In this document: piece after piece, positions 22,721-35,911 of the stretch
How the letters are laid out: every line of letters begins with the position of its first letter
How positions within the stretch are numbered: position 1 is the first letter of the stretch
Origin: Protopterus annectens
Taxonomy: Eukaryota; Chordata; Ceratodontiformes; Protopteridae
DNA length: 64,000 nt
Direction: 5' to 3'
NCBI RefSeq assembly: GCF_019279795.1
Contig: NC_056725.1
Coordinates: forward strand, 1,615,214,118-1,615,278,117
Made by a program: the position numbers and the translations under genes
Notes under the pieces: generated by a model
The model's database searches: none
The model's input: only the letters and a program-made list of their open reading frames with translations
Told to the model about the DNA's origin: nothing

Positions 22721-24860
22721 ATGAAATAAGCCATCACTGGAGCACAGAATGTGGTAAAGACACTTTGGGTGGTAGAAAATAGAAATGGCAAGGTGAACTG
22801 ATAATGCAATCCCCAAGGCAAATAACTTTGGAAAAGGGTATGCTCATTCTGTGAATGGGAATATGTAAACAAGCATCTTCTATGTATAAAGTGACCAGAA
22901 AGATTTGAGGCAAAAGAGGAGGGGAAAGTATGAAGAGTTTACTTTCTGAATTTTGGGATGAGTGTGTGTTCATCTTGGACAGATCTAGAATGGTCCTCCA
23001 AAGTTCTGCCTTTCCTGATGACAAGAAAGAGCCTTCAGTAAAAAAATCTGTCCCTAATACTCTGAAGTGACTGGCTCTTTGACCTTTTGATAAACTATGT
23101 GCACAATGAACTAAGGTAAAAGATGAAGCTAGTCTTTTGGAGGCTAAGATTCTTGATGGATATGGAAAGGAATTTCTATTTGAGTCTGAACCCCTACTCT
23201 GCAAAGACTGAACCTCAGTCTGTGGTTATAGATGGTTATAGACTGCCATGCATGAAGGCACAGAGAAAGACTACCTGTAATCTTTAAAGGAATGCCAGGA
23301 TTGGGAGAGGAAAGGAAAATAAATGAGGAGTCAGTTTTTCCTTCGCATGCTAGATCCTTGGGACCCCATCAGATTTCTTTTTGCCACCCCCTTGGCATTT
23401 TTTAAACTGTTCTTTCCCAGTTTTCTGCTGACCAGACTTGAAGGGCTTAAGAAAAATGGGTCTGAACTAGAAGGATATTTTCTTTGAAATTTAGGAAATG
23501 GAGACAAAAAATGTTGTTATTCACTTTGCACGAGTTGTCCAGTGGGGCATCTGACACCTGAGCTTTCACATCCTCTGGAAAGGACTAAAGTCATATTCAA
23601 GCACTTCTTCTCGTGACTATCCCAGTTGCAGCTGACCTAGAGATAGCATCCACTGCATCACAGCCACACTTAATTGTATGTTTAGCCACCTGAGAAGCAG
23701 AGTTAAGCATACTTATATTGTTAAGTCTGAGACAGGAAGATTGGCTAGGGTCTGACAAATGTTATTCAAAACAGACACCAGAAACTTGAACATATGAGTT
23801 TTGCACTTAATGGTTCTAAAGGCAAAGCTGGAAGAATTGTGCACCCCTTTTTCCATACCTATCAATAGCTCCTCTATAATTTGGGCCTGTGTTAGAAGGA
23901 AGCAAAGTTCTTGCACCTTTACCAGCATCAAAAGACATGACAGCAGGATCAGAAGAGACTTTGCCAGACATATTTGGGTGAATCATGGACTATGAAAAGT
24001 GGTTTGTCTTTTTGGGGCAGAAGACTGGAAACTTGGGGACAATGAAACAGCAGAGAAAGCATCCTACAAAGCTTCAAGGGCTAGAGGAATAGCTACAGGC
24101 TTGGGGATATACATATACAGGAGTTTCAAATATACTTTTCTGGCATTAGAAACTTTTCATTCTCCTTTCTGAAAAAAAAAAAAAATTCTTTCATTCTCAC
24201 TTTTGTGCTACCAAAATAAATGTCTTCATTACGGAAGTTGTAGCAATAATGAGCTATCTGCCTCATTCACAGTGGAGGAAGGAATACGGGAAGCACAATG
24301 AAGTCCTGCCTTGTCCAAATCAAAGTATTCCTCTGCTCTTTAATAGGTATAACCAGTGGAAGAAGCAAGTAAAAGGATTAGAAGGTCTGGATAGCATTAA
24401 ACAACCCTTGTGCAAAATTAAACCAATCTTCCTTGACCCCTTTCTGACTTGGAGACGTAGAAGGAGCAGAGATGAGTGTTTGTTTATGTGCATGTTTCTC
24501 AGGATTGCTCAGACATATGGTCTTGATGGTGGTGGGGGGAGGAGTTGAAGCCATAGGTCACACAGGCCTTCTACATCTTCTCTCACAAGGCCGTGATAGA
24601 TAAGTTTCCTCACCCTCAGATAAAATAATCCCCAGTTCTCCATTCTTGACTAACTAAACCAGCTAAATGGTTGGTTTGTCTGGACTATGAGAGAGTCCTG
24701 CTCCAAAGAGGTCATGCTAGAGGGCCCTGGAGAAGATGACTGATGGTCCAGGGGTTGCAAAACTGCCTTGGTGGATAGTCAGATGCACTGTATGAGTGAG
24801 AGAGAGGTGGATGCATGGGGATCATTCCTCACCTCTCTCAAGTTTTGCTTCTTAACCTGA
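22720..24860 (-). mobile_element. Old DIRS remnant C1 (RT and gag)
   Basis: A strongly decayed element on the minus strand. The frame at 22734-23204 contains LWRTILDLSKMNTH and LVTLYIEDACLHIPI, recognisable as the RT block around the first catalytic motif; its Asp is replaced in this reading. Further upstream, 23560-24000 matches gag: the CGFD-like block with Cys and Arg (about 23640-23690) and GVHNSSSFAFRTIKCKTHM (23713-23931). No intact domain remains, and the 5' limit near 24860 is approximate. Confidence 0.6.
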
Positions 24861-25323
24861 AGGGATAGCCCACCACAAGAGAGATGATGATATTATGACT
24901 GCTTGTGCCAAGTCCTGAAATACCTGCTCTCAAGGGAAAATACAAATTTAGTCCACACCTAATTATTATCAAGGATAAGCAACTGGCAAACTGAACGTGA
25001 CCCAACATCACATTCAGCCTCTAAACAAACGGCACAGATTGAGTGGGAGGCCTCGTATGGTATCTGGTACCCACATACTTACTTTCCTTTTCTGAATGAC
25101 ATAAGAAATGTTTATAGAAAAAAAATTCATAAGAAAATAAGAAGGGTTCTCAACAGGTACTTGTATGTCTGAAAACAACATATTAAAGCTGACCGCACAG
25201 AAACACTGGATGTTACATTGATGAGAGTCTGCAAAACTTCCACTCATAATGCAGACTACTAAAAGAAAGGCAGAAAAAAATCAAATCAAGCCAAACTTCA
25301 AGCCACAAATTCATTCAACCTAC
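24861..25323. other. Intron sequence left of the DDX47 exon
   Basis: AT-rich, no coding signal recognised. On the minus strand this follows the splice donor of the DDX47 exon. Confidence 0.5.
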
Positions 25324-25470
25324 CTGGCTCATCTGGCCATGCAGTGGTATGGCCATGAAACCCAGGTTGCGAAGCATTAGAGCTGTACGTTGTGTATTGT
25401 TGCACGTACTGCAGAATATGATGAAAGAGTTGCCAGCTAGCTCATTCAAAATATAAACCAAGTAGCAGTC
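25324..25470 (-). CDS. DDX47: DDX47 internal coding exon
   Basis: A 147-bp exon, exactly 49 codons, phase 0 at both ends, without stops. It is bounded by a polypyrimidine tract plus AG acceptor (just right of 25470) and a GTAGGT donor (just left of 25324). The peptide begins [16 protein letters not shown], followed by [13 protein letters not shown] and ending IPLHGQMSQ. This is the start of the second RecA-like domain of DDX47 (yeast Rrp3), a nucleolar DEAD-box RNA helicase of 18S rRNA processing. The segment includes helicase motif IV (IIFCST). It is the only host coding sequence I find; flanking exons are not in the window or not recognisable. Splicing is inferred from consensus sites. Confidence 0.93.
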
Positions 25471-26117
25471 CTAAAGAAAACAAACGACAACATGAGATGA
25501 AATGGATCTTCTCCAGTATTAAACCTGTAGAATCTTCTTAACTAATGGAACTGGAAAAATGCATTGCTAATGTAGAGTGCCATAAATGTTAGTTTAAGCA
25601 CCATGCAGACATGACAGATCCAGAAGAAAAGTTACATGAGGCACTCAAAGTAAGTCTGTTTAATTACAGTTGTTAACCAGGAAATGCATTAATGAACGAA
25701 GGGCTGGAAATAAAAGCTAAAATGCTTGCACACTATGCAAGTCATTTTAACTACACTGTACAAATGTCTAGCAGATGCCTGTTACATAATTAACTGGCAT
25801 CTGTACTATATCAGCTGAAGAATAATGCTTGAGTGTTTTCCATCATCCTCTTCTCATTACAGTTGTATGTTTTTCTTTTTTTTTTACTAGAGTTTATTAA
25901 ATTTTTTTGCATATCTTCAAATATAGTGAACCATAAATAGTGAAACACAAAAATACTACAGCATAATCAACTAGGTTCTAAATTTTTTCTATAAGGCATG
26001 TATGCTCTCCACTTGTGCATGCCACAATGTCATATTCTCAATTATAATAGCAAGCCTAAGTACTAAACAAGAACACTTCCCGAAAATAAAAGGAAAAAAA
26101 AAATAGGATTTGACAAA
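25471..26117. other. Intron sequence right of the DDX47 exon
   Basis: AT-rich. A T-run at about 25877-25888 followed by decayed AT-rich sequence could be the tail of a minus-strand LINE or SINE. No domain supports it. Confidence 0.4.
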
Positions 26118-27699
26118 GTACAGTTGCATTAAGAACTTAATGTAACTGTAGATGTTCAGGTATTTTCATTGTTGTAGTATGGACTCTAGAGATTCCTGCC
26201 TGAAAAAGCTTGAGGCCTGACCCAACTTCTCTGAATTGGCCTGCAGACTCCCTCAACATGGATGTTAGGATAAGTGGTGTATAGGGAAGTCGGACACTTC
26301 CATCTTCTGATCCTTCTTGCATGGGTCTGAGCAGTTCAGCACACAGGTGCTGGATCATGACCCACTCTGGGATAACCTGTTCCCAGACAAAGTATAATTA
26401 ACAAACAGACCACCACAACTGCATTGCCATGCTTCTAAAACCCAAGGAGGGGTAGTTTCTGATCAAGGGTAAAGAGAACGTCAACGTGACTGACTTGGGT
26501 ACCCAGCCTAACCCATTAGTATCCAGGTAAGAGTGGACAGGACAGAAAAATGCTCTGAAACAAAACAGTACACCTGAATGCCTACAATTACATAAGATGT
26601 AAGCACAACTGTACTACAGTCATCATACTATTCGATGTTGCAGTACTCACTCTTGAAAAGACTGCAAAATCTTATGGACCAGAATGTAATTGGCCACTGG
26701 AGGAAGTAGGTGACAACTGGCCTTTGTAGAATGTGTAAGAAAAAACATGTCGTGGCTCTGGAAGCACTACTACAGTAACAAAGTAAGGTGTGAAGATAGG
26801 TGAAGGCTGCCAGCCAAGCTAGATAGAATTTTGTAGATGATTCTGCATTTGTAAATATTAATGTAAGCCACAGGCTTGCTCTCTTAAATGTGAAAAGACT
26901 GTGTTGGATGTTGAACTGAAAAAAATATGTAAGAAAGCTGATAAGTCAATCATTCTGAAATTCTTAATCTAAAACTCGGAGCAGAGATGTCTAGAGGGAG
27001 GCATTCTGCCTATTGTTTTGAGGCCATTGTTAATGGCTAGAATTAACATGTATAATTTATTTTATTGCTCTGGCTTCCTGACCAGCTGCAAGATCAAAAG
27101 GGCTATTAACCTCTGAGTTTCTGTAAGCCTGGGAACCAGAAAGAAATGATGTAATCTGAAATGAATCAGTAGTACTGTGTTATCAATTTAAGGACAGAAA
27201 GAATGAGAGCATTGAGCATTTGTCTTTAGAACATCCAGCATCACCAGCACTGTCTTGTTCTATATGCAAGTTTATTTTAGAACTGTGTTCTCTTAGATAC
27301 AGCTAGGAACTAGGAAGATTAGATTAGTTTTTTTTCTGTATGGATGTCAGAATTCTACTGTATTATTGTAAGCATTGCTCTGTGATCTCTGAACTCTTGA
27401 CTAGCAATGTGTAGTAAGAAGTATCATCTTGTGCTTTTATTATTAAATATTTTTAAATCTTTCAACTGTGGCTGTTTTGTGTACAGCTAATTTAAGCTCT
27501 AAGAGTATACTGCATGTATTTATTGATATTGTACAAAGCCACTAACAGCCTTGCTAATCAGTCACACTTACCATTTGGATAATAAAACTGCACAGTACAA
27601 TTGGACACCCTTTCATAAGGACCTTATAGTAGCTGATAAATATTACTGGGTGGTGGCAAGTGGTACTACCGTATAGTCTGGGTAAAGGGGGCACAGCTG

Positions 27700-28075
27700 G
27701 AGAACCTGTGCCAGCCTTCCTCAGGAGTGTCTGAGTGGTTGTATACAACTCTTATCTCAAAGTGCGTGTGTGTCAGCTACTTGGGCAGGGACACAAAGCA
27801 CTGGTTGAACAGAGAGGGTGCTGGAGGTTTTAGCTTGCCCAGTAGGCTGAGATCTGGTACCTATAGCTGTGCCAGTGGGGAGTCTTATTGGGGACCAGGA
27901 GAGAAAGGGAGGAACCAGCTCCAGACTGACTGATCTCAGTGTGCTCTCAAGGGAAATTGTACTTTACTGTGTGTGTATTTATTATCCTTTCCCTATATAT
28001 GGACGCCCCTCACTGGCGTTAGTGGCGAGGACTGAGGCTCCTTGATTGCTAGGCCAGTGCACGGGCGTCACATAA
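27700..28075. other. Possible solo-LTR-like insertion inside C2
   Basis: A GC-richer stretch, unlike its neighbours, interrupting YR remnants. It contains a TATATATGG box near 27995 and ends GGGCGTCACA. It reads like an LTR end, but paired boundaries and a target duplication could not be fixed. Confidence 0.25.
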
Positions 28076-30872
28076 GATTTCGAAGGAGGTATGCACATAG
28101 GATCAGGAAGCTACTTCTAAGATAGATTGGGTACTAACCCCACACAGAAAAACAGTGGTAGCTGCTGTGGCCCTCATGGACTGAGCCTCACATGGACTAC
28201 AACTGCTTTACCATAACAGAAGTAACAGAAGCGGATGCAATGTATTATCCCTTTAAAGGTATGTTTGTCAATACGACTCCCCTCTTGCTTTTAGCAAAGG
28301 AAATGGACAAGCTGATCAGATATTTCTGATGTCTTTTGTTCTGTCCAAGTGTTAGTTACTTGCAAACATCTAACGAAAACAGGATTCTCTCCCTCTTATT
28401 CTGAAGTGATGGGAATAAATATGGAGAAGTGACTGACCTGATTCAAGGACAAATCTGTTATCACCTTTGGAAGGAAGTATTAATCCTTTGAGTGACTATG
28501 CTATTGTGAAAGGCTCGAAAAGTCTTTTTACACACAAGCATTCACAGTTTAGAAATTCTTCCAGTAGAGAGTAATGCAGTTGCCCAGGACAGTAATCTGA
28601 GGGTAATGAATACAGCAAGATCAAAATGGGGCACACTTTCTTCAAAAAAAAAAAATCCCATTGTGGGAGTGATTTACTTTTTGCGTGGCATCAAATCAAG
28701 TACTGCTTCAAGTAATCACTTAGTGGCAAACTAGGAATATAGGGGAGCAGCCAGTGAGACAAGCTGAAATGACCAATGCATGTATCTGTGACAGAACTGC
28801 TTTGTAAAGGACCAACAGGTAAGCAAGTTAAGCTATACCTAGCCAGCAGCTGGGCCCTCGTGTCCGTTGTAGGACCGCATGGAGAACCCTCTTCCACTTA
28901 GCCAACTTCCTTTTGCTGGGTTTCCAGCTTCCTTCAAATTTGTCCTCAGAAAACATTAGCTGACATGGCCAAAATCCCCCCTAGAGCTAATTTTTACACT
29001 GCTGGGTATCTAGTTCTGATATGGCTTACAATCTGTAGTGCACATTCTTCTGTCTAAAGGTTAAATGACACCACAACTGATGCCTAAAGCATTTGGTCCA
29101 CAAGACTGTTCTCAAACAGGGACCATCTAGACTTTGTGCTGCTGCCCACATCTCCATTTATTTTTGGATTGAAATGGCAGGGCTGGGTTTTAACTTGTTA
29201 CCCTTCATCTCTGAGGTAGAAACATTCAGCATTTACTTAGTTGGTGGTAGGAATCTCACACTACAGAGATCTTGCCAACTCTGTACATACAGCGACCAGA
29301 GATGAGGATGACACCCTGAATTCTATTCTATAAGGTGATAATCTTAACCATCATGGCACCGGGCCTAGCCTTACTGTTCAATGGATCAAATAACTTCTCC
29401 ATTGCATCAGTAGGATTCCTAAAAGAAACACAGAGCAAGTGACAATGAACTCAAAGTAAAATGGGCACTTTAGCTCAATAGTTTTTTTTCATCAAACAGT
29501 GCAATACTCCAATAAACTAAAATTCTTATCAAACTAATATGCAAGAGAGAACCAATATAATAATACAATTCAATTTGCATACGGGAGCCTCAATATCTAA
29601 ATATCCCTTTTCAAAGTAGAGAGAGATTCCTTATCCGTTCACTAAAAAAAAAACCTCCCCTCAAACTTGTTTTTGTAAAGGAAGAAATCTCATTATCCAA
29701 ATGTTTAAGGACAGGAGTTTACCAGTTTTATACAGAAACTGTCTGCTTCACCAAATGCACTCCTCCTCGTTTTTTCACTCTCACTTCCCCCTGGAGTCTT
29801 CATAACATTGCACATCTAGGTTTTATCCAGAGTGATGGCCTTTAGTACGAGGTGGATTTGATCCTTGACAAACTGTGGAATGCCTAAAAATGTTGGTTTT
29901 CATAGGAAATGCACACTACATCCCTGATTTAATATTTGTGGGACCCATCAGTCCTATGTGATAGCCTCCCACTGTTCCACAAAGGTTAGTCTGCCTCCTA
30001 CCTTTGGGGATGGATTATTGGAAGGCTAGGTAAGAGTGGGGTGGGTAAAGGGGCTAGCTTTGCTGAGTCACAGCTGCTCTCCAAGTGTCATGGCCTTAAA
30101 GACCCCAGGCTTCTCACTCTGAACAGCAACATTTTTTCCTTTCATAAATCTTTGTTGGCCCTCTGAGATTTGTTCATATCCTCTTCAGAGTACAAGGAAC
30201 AGGCTTTAGCGGAGTAGTTTCTAACACCTGGGTGCACAAGGAATGGAAAAGATCCTTATCTGACTGCACAGTTTCACCCTTTTCTTCCAGTTTCTTTAAC
30301 ACCATTGCTGCAGAAGGTCCAGAGAGAAGCTCCCTGCCCAGAAGAATCAAAGAAGATATGTTTCAAATGATATGGAATGAGGCAGTCTTCAAGCCAGAGA
30401 TATCGAATCACAGACCCCACAGCAGCTGCCCTGCATGATGGATCCACTACATCACAGACGCATTTCATAGTGTGCTTTGCAGCCAGGGAAAGTACAGTTT
30501 TGTACCTACCATAAATGTAGATGTTCGAGTGTATACACTGCTGCAGTCATTACATTTGGGTTATCCTGCCGTCAGGCGGTTCCCCAGTCGGCCAGAGTTC
30601 CAAAGTCTTGGTGCGGCGTCGGTTGCTGTCACCTCCTCCCTGACGTCAGTGTGGCAGGGGTATACAAGATGCAGCCAACGCCATTTTCTTCAGTTTTTCT
30701 TGCCCCAGATGTCAGGTGCCTCTAAATAGGTAAGCAATTCCAATTGCTAATAAAACATACATAAGAAAAGCAAAAAACTTACAGCTACCAGCAAATACTC
30801 CCCATAGGTAGTAAGGGTAGAAGACATAGGTACGTACCAGCCAGTAAGAGGGGAAGGAGGGAGGGTAACCTG

Positions 30873-30971
30873 GACTGCAGCAGAGTATACACTCCAACAT
30901 CTACATTTATGGTAGGTACAAAACTGTACTATGTTCATCATGTTACACTGCTGCAGTCATTACACTTGGGT
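30873..30971. repeat. ICR of A2
   Basis: Complement of the 3' terminus (to 30929), one T at 30930, then complement of the 5' terminus (30931-30971). Same geometry as in A1. Confidence 0.85.
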
Positions 30972-31039
30972 AGAATCCCAAAGCAGAGGTAGGGTGGCTG
31001 GTTCTATAAGGCATTAGGGGTGGCTATAAGGCCCTGCAG

Positions 31040-32060
31040 CACTGCAGTGGCGAAGCCAACTATGGATTTAGAGTATAGAGGCAGATGGCAATGCTTGTAT
31101 GTACAGAACTCCAAGTTGATGCTTCCAAAATATCCTTGGTAGGTACTCCCCCAAGGTAGGCAGTTGAAGTGGCTGTTGCCCTGGTGGAGTGAGATCTAAT
31201 GCTGCTAGGTACAGGTTTTCCATGGTATGTGTAGCAGAAACGTATACAATGTCCTATCCATTTTGAGATAGTCTGTTTTGAAATATGGCTTTTCTCTGTG
31301 CTCCTGCAGCATATGCTACCAATAATTGCTCAGATTTTCTGAAAGATTTGGTTTTGTCCGAGTAGAAGCGTAACTGCCTGTGAATGTTCAAAGAGTGCAG
31401 TAGTCTCTCCCCTTTATTCTGTGGTTTAGGATAAAAAGCTGGCAGGTGAATAGTTTGGTTTAGAGCCACACTGGATACCACCTTTGGCATAAATGTAGGG
31501 TTAGTTTTTAAAGACACCCTGTCCTGGTGGAAAATGAGGAAAGGTTCCACTGCCATTAGTGCCTGTAATTCTGAAACTCTTCGTGCTGAAGTTATAGCCA
31601 GGAGCAGAGCAGTTTTCCAAGAGATATATTTTAATTCTGCTGTGTTAGCTGGCTCAAAAGGAGGTAAAGTTAGTTTTTCCAAAACAAAGTTGAGGTCCCA
31701 AGTTGGAGTAGGTGCTCTACGGGGTGGTCTTATGTTTTTAGCCCCTCTGAGGTACTGTTTTAACAGAGGATTAGAGAAAATTGGTGGATCCGTGTTGTAA
31801 TGAGAAGAGATGGCAGAGGCACGGATCTTGATGGATGAGAAGGAGAGGCCTTTGTCCAGCATCTCAGTTAAGTATTGTAGTATCTGAGGAATGGTTGGGA
31901 CAAGAGGGTCAAGGCTATGAGCTTGGTTCCAGGCACAGAATCTCTTCCATTTATCCGAATAAGCTTTCCTGGTACTAGGCCTTCTGGCCTCCAGAATGAC
32001 ATCCATAACAGCCTTGGAGAGAGGCACTGCTTGCTTGACTAAGGAATCTTCCATGCAGCT
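31040..32060 (-). pseudogene. YR of A2
   Basis: The N-terminal and central parts are open in the long frame 32696-31254: RRPSTRKAYSDKWKRFC, QILQYLTEMLDKG, ITSARRVSELQAL with the first catalytic Arg, and LNQTIHLPAFYP. After KAIFQNRLSQNG the frame is lost. The catalytic H-x-x-R and Tyr region lies out of frame at about 31050-31250, with an apparent small deletion before the Tyr segment (near 31100). The upstream half of the same long frame (above about 32060) reads the MT region in an alternative frame. Overlapping frames of this kind are normal for DIRS elements. Confidence 0.8.
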
Positions 32061-33901
32061 AGGTTTAAGGTCTTTACCTGGCTGTGTAGTATTTGATTGT
32101 TGTGCTGAGTCAGCAGATGTGGGATTTGAGGCAAAATCCAGGGTGGTTCTTGTGCTAAGCTCCTTAAGATTGGGTACCAGTGCTGGCGTGGCCAGTCTGG
32201 TGCAATCAGGATCATCTTTGGCTCTTCTTGCCTGGCTTTTATGAGTACCTTTGGCAGGAGAGGTAGTGGTGGGAAAGCGTATACTTGTAGGTTCTCCCAG
32301 CTGAATGAGAGGACATCCACTTTCCATGCTTGTGGATGGTAACTCCTTGTGCAGAATTTTTGTAGCTGGCAGTTTATTGGGGATGCAAACAGATCTATGT
32401 CCGGGGCTCCACCATTTCTGTGTTATCACTCTGAAAATTTGCGGATTCAATTCCCATTTGTGTGGATCCATGATGTTTCTGCTTAAGTCGTCTGCCAGTG
32501 TGTTTTTCTCTCCTGGCAGGAATTGTGCTTGCAGATGAACTTGAAGGTTTATAGCTGTGTTCCACAAGGTCATAGCTTGTCTGCATAGGGGGTAGGAGTG
32601 AGTGCCCCCTTGCTTATGTACCACATAACTGTGGTGTTGTCTGTCTTTAGCAGTAGTTGTCCTGGATGCAGAAAGTCCTTGAAAGCTATAAGGCATTTTA
32701 TACAGCTAGCATCTCTTTTTGATTGATGTGAAGATGCCTTTGTTCAGCGGGCCACGTGCCCTGAATACATTTGCCTGCCATGTGTGCTCCCCAGGCGTAA
32801 TCCGATGCATCTGTTGTCAGTGTTTGCTTGGCTGTAGGTTGTGTAAAAGGCTGTCCCTTGTTGAGGCGACAAGCTTGAGCCCACCATTGAAACTCCTGTT
32901 GAAGGCAAGGGATTAGTGGTATAACTGTTTCCAAACTTTGACAGTGTTGAGACCATACATTCTTTAGGTACCATTGTAGTTTCCTCATATGCAGTCTGGC
33001 ATATGAAATTAGTAGTATGCAGGATGCCATGTAACCCAAGGCCTGCAGAATTTTTCTTGCAGGGAGTTGGGTCTTTGTTGCCATCAATTGTGAGTCAGTT
33101 GTCCTTGCTTGTCAGCGTGAGATAAGCCATCTGGGCCGTTGTGTTCAAGCTGGCACCCAGGAATATAATCTCTTGTGAGGGCACTAGCTTTGATTTCTTT
33201 TGGTTTACTGTGTACCCCAGGCAACTTAATAACTTTTTTACAAACGCCAGATGCTTTAGAAGAATGTCCTTGCTCTCTGCTTGAATCAGGCAATCGTCCA
33301 GGTACGGATAAATTTGAATTCCTTTCTGTCGGCAAAATGCAATTACTGGTGCCAGGCACTTTGTAAAGACCCTGGGCGCAGTAGACAAGCCAAAGGGCAG
33401 TGCAGAGGATTGGTAGTGCATTGAACCAGCTATGAATCTGAGGTATCTTCTGCAGTTTTGTCTGATAGGGACATGCAGGTATGCCTCCTTGAAGTCCAAA
33501 GTCACGAGTCAAGCTTTCTTGCCCAGCATGGGAAGAAGCTGCTGTAGTGTCAACATTTTGAATTTCTGAACATCCAGGTAAGTGTTTAGAGATGGAAGAT
33601 CCAGAATGGGCCTCCAGGCTTTGTCCTTTCTGGGTACCAGAAAGAGTCTTGAGTAAAATCCTTGTCCTTGCTCCTGTGATGGTACCTGTTAAATAGCTCT
33701 CATATCCATGAGTGCTGTAATTTGTTTTTGAGCCTCTGCCCATTGATTCGGTGGCAGATTTGGCATTCCTTTTAACCTTGGCAGAGTGTGAAAGTGGAAC
33801 CTGTAACCTTGAAATACAATGTTGAGAACCCATTTGTCTTTGGTGATCATTTGCCAATTGTGGTAGAAGCGTGCCAGTTTTCCTCCCAAGGGGGCTGCCA
33901 A
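32039..33901 (-). pseudogene. RT-RNase H-MT of A2
   Basis: RT blocks: YRFHFHTLPRLKG (33901-33689), TLDFKEAYLHVPI with the first catalytic Asp, ALPFGLSTAPRVFTKCL and PYLDDCLIQ with the catalytic Asp pair (33505-33095). RNase H: TTDASDYAWGAHM, INQKEMLAV (33087-32698) and onward to the ADDLSRN box. The MT-like segment (VLSFSW-type block, PPLPLLPKV, LIAPDWPRQHWYP) is at 32320-32039. Frame breaks lie near 33680, 33095 and 32697. Catalytic residues of RT are retained, unlike A1. Confidence 0.85.
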
Positions 33902-33932
33902 GAGGGATTTGTTTGGCAGCTGTAGTGAGAAG

Positions 33933-35729
33933 TCATTGGAGCTGCTTTTTATATGATTGGGACCTGTCTTCCCCCTCTTTCTGGCCTGATGTAACCCATT
34001 GTCGAGGCTTGTAAGGACCTTGTGTTTGACCTCTACCTCTTGGACGTCTGTATCTTCCCCTTTGAGGTCTGTCTGTAATTGGAAAGAACCAATTCTTAAA
34101 TGGCCAGATTCTGCTAAATCTAGGAGGCTGAACCTGTAAGAAATCCTTCACCGTTTGCATAGATTTTACCTTATCCTCCATTTTCTTTAATACCTCTTCT
34201 GCCTTAACTCCAAATAACACATCCTGCTGCAAAGGTGCATCCAATAATTTTGCTTTATCATGATCTGGTAACGTATGTTCTTTTAACCAAGCATGTCTTC
34301 TAATGACAGAGCCTGTAACTGCTGCTCTGCAGGAGGCCTCTCAAGAATGAAAACCACATTGCAAAGTATGCTTTCCCACTTGTTCAGCTGCATGCAATAA
34401 ATCCTGCATTTCTTTAAAATTAAGAGATCTGATTCTGGAAGCATTTTTTGTTTTAACTGAGACAGTAAAAACTGCTGATATTTTAGCATGCAAAACTGGC
34501 AATTTAAGGCTCTCATTGCTAAAGTTGCAGACGTATATACTTTCTTTCCCCATCTGTTTAATGCTCTGGAATCTCTGTCAGAGGGAACTGGATTCTTGGC
34601 TGATGAGGCCTTAACTCCTTTGGGTCCCTGAGAAATAGTTTCAGGGTCAGCTACAGGGCTTTTATACAGAAATTTATGTGAGTCAGGGACTCTGTAGTAT
34701 CTGTCAGGTTTAACAGGGGCTGGAGGTAAGGAATCAGGATTTAGGCTGGATTCAGTATACACATCATCCACAATATCTAACACTGGCGGAATAGCAAGGG
34801 GTCTGTGTTGAGGTAATAAAAGGAAGTCTCTGAGCCTTTTCTTGGATTCTGAGTAATCCTGGCCTTCCCAGTGGAAATGCTCCCTCATGGTATGTAGGGT
34901 TTCCCCCAAAGGAGTAGTCTTCAGGCGGAGAGGCTGATGGAATTGATTCCTCAGCATCAGAATCCTTATAAGGGGGTAAACAGTATCCTAGGTATGAGGA
35001 TGAATCAGAAGAGATGGACACCTGGTCGGATGAGTCATATGAGTCATAGTCTGCATCCTGTCTAGGCCTTTTATCAGGAGGGGGATGTGACCCCCTGATC
35101 AGAGTGATTAGGTCTTTGGCCATTTTGAGCATTTGTTTCTTAGGCATGGAGGCATGCCCTGGAGAATGCTGTATTTGTTTCTTTGATTTTAAAGTAGGCT
35201 TAGACTTAGCTGAGGGTTTAATGCTTAACTGCGTAGGTCTGAAGACACCCTCTGAAGCTATGGGTTGCTCAGCTACTCCGGATCCCTCTGAAAGGTTAGT
35301 CTCGGTAGGCTGAACAACTTGTGCGTCCGAAGGCCCAGCCATCTCCACGTGGGAGTCAGAGGCGGCCTGTGATTCTACAGAAGCGGCAGTCAGGGGCTGC
35401 GAAGGCACCCCCCTGAAAACCGGAGAACCGGCGGCTGGCGTAGAAGAGGCTTCGTCGTCAGTTTTGGGCCTCGGATGCCTATCCTTGTCTTTGTGTTTTT
35501 TGTGTATTCCGGTCGTCGGAAGTTCCGACAGCATGGTATAATTGAATTTTCTACCAAAATAATGTCAGGCAAAATCAAACAGACGTTTAATAGTGCGCTT
35601 GCTAAACCTAGCATAAAACCGACAACCAGTGACGTTGTGGTTTGGGCCTAGGCATGGGATACAATAGGAATGGAAATCCTTTTGAGGTATTTGCTTCCCA
35701 CAAGAAATACAGTTAACTTTTACTGACAT
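33933..35729 (-). pseudogene. Gag-like protein of A2
   Basis: It starts at MSVKVNCISCGK (35729) and has the Cys cluster, but one Cys is changed (CRFYARF for CRFCARF). It stops at 35565 in this frame and continues in other frames at 35534-34764, 34957-34283 and 34244-33933. KKQMLKMAKDLITLIRGS, YYRVPDSHKFLYK, RALNRWGKKVYTSATL and FGVKAEEVLKKME are all readable. The tail is RGRYRRPRGRGQ. At least four breaks make it a pseudogene. Confidence 0.85.
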
Positions 35730-35890
35730 CCGTCTGAGGCAAGAAAAAGTTTCCCCAACGGGGTACTTAGCTTTGTAGAAGACTTCGGAAAATCTCAGTA
35801 GACGGCCGACCGGCACTTGCGAACTGCTTTTGCTTCGGGCACTGCACGGCAAGAAAGACTGAAGAAAATGGCATCGGCTGCATCTTATAT

Positions 35891-35911
35891 ACCCCTGTCG
35901 CACTGACGTCA
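35891..35911 (-). promoter_or_regulatory. CRE plus TATA-like box in the 5' ITR of A2
   Basis: TGACGTCA at 35904-35911, with a TATATAAG-type box about 12 bases downstream on the minus strand (near 35885). Identical arrangement to A1. Confidence 0.5.

Noticed and set aside
29310-29400. Possible minus-strand exon (acceptor-like TTCTTTTAG then NPTDAMEKLFDPLN)
   Set aside because: The peptide matches no family I know, is not part of DDX47, and either stops soon after or needs a very short exon of about 44 bp.
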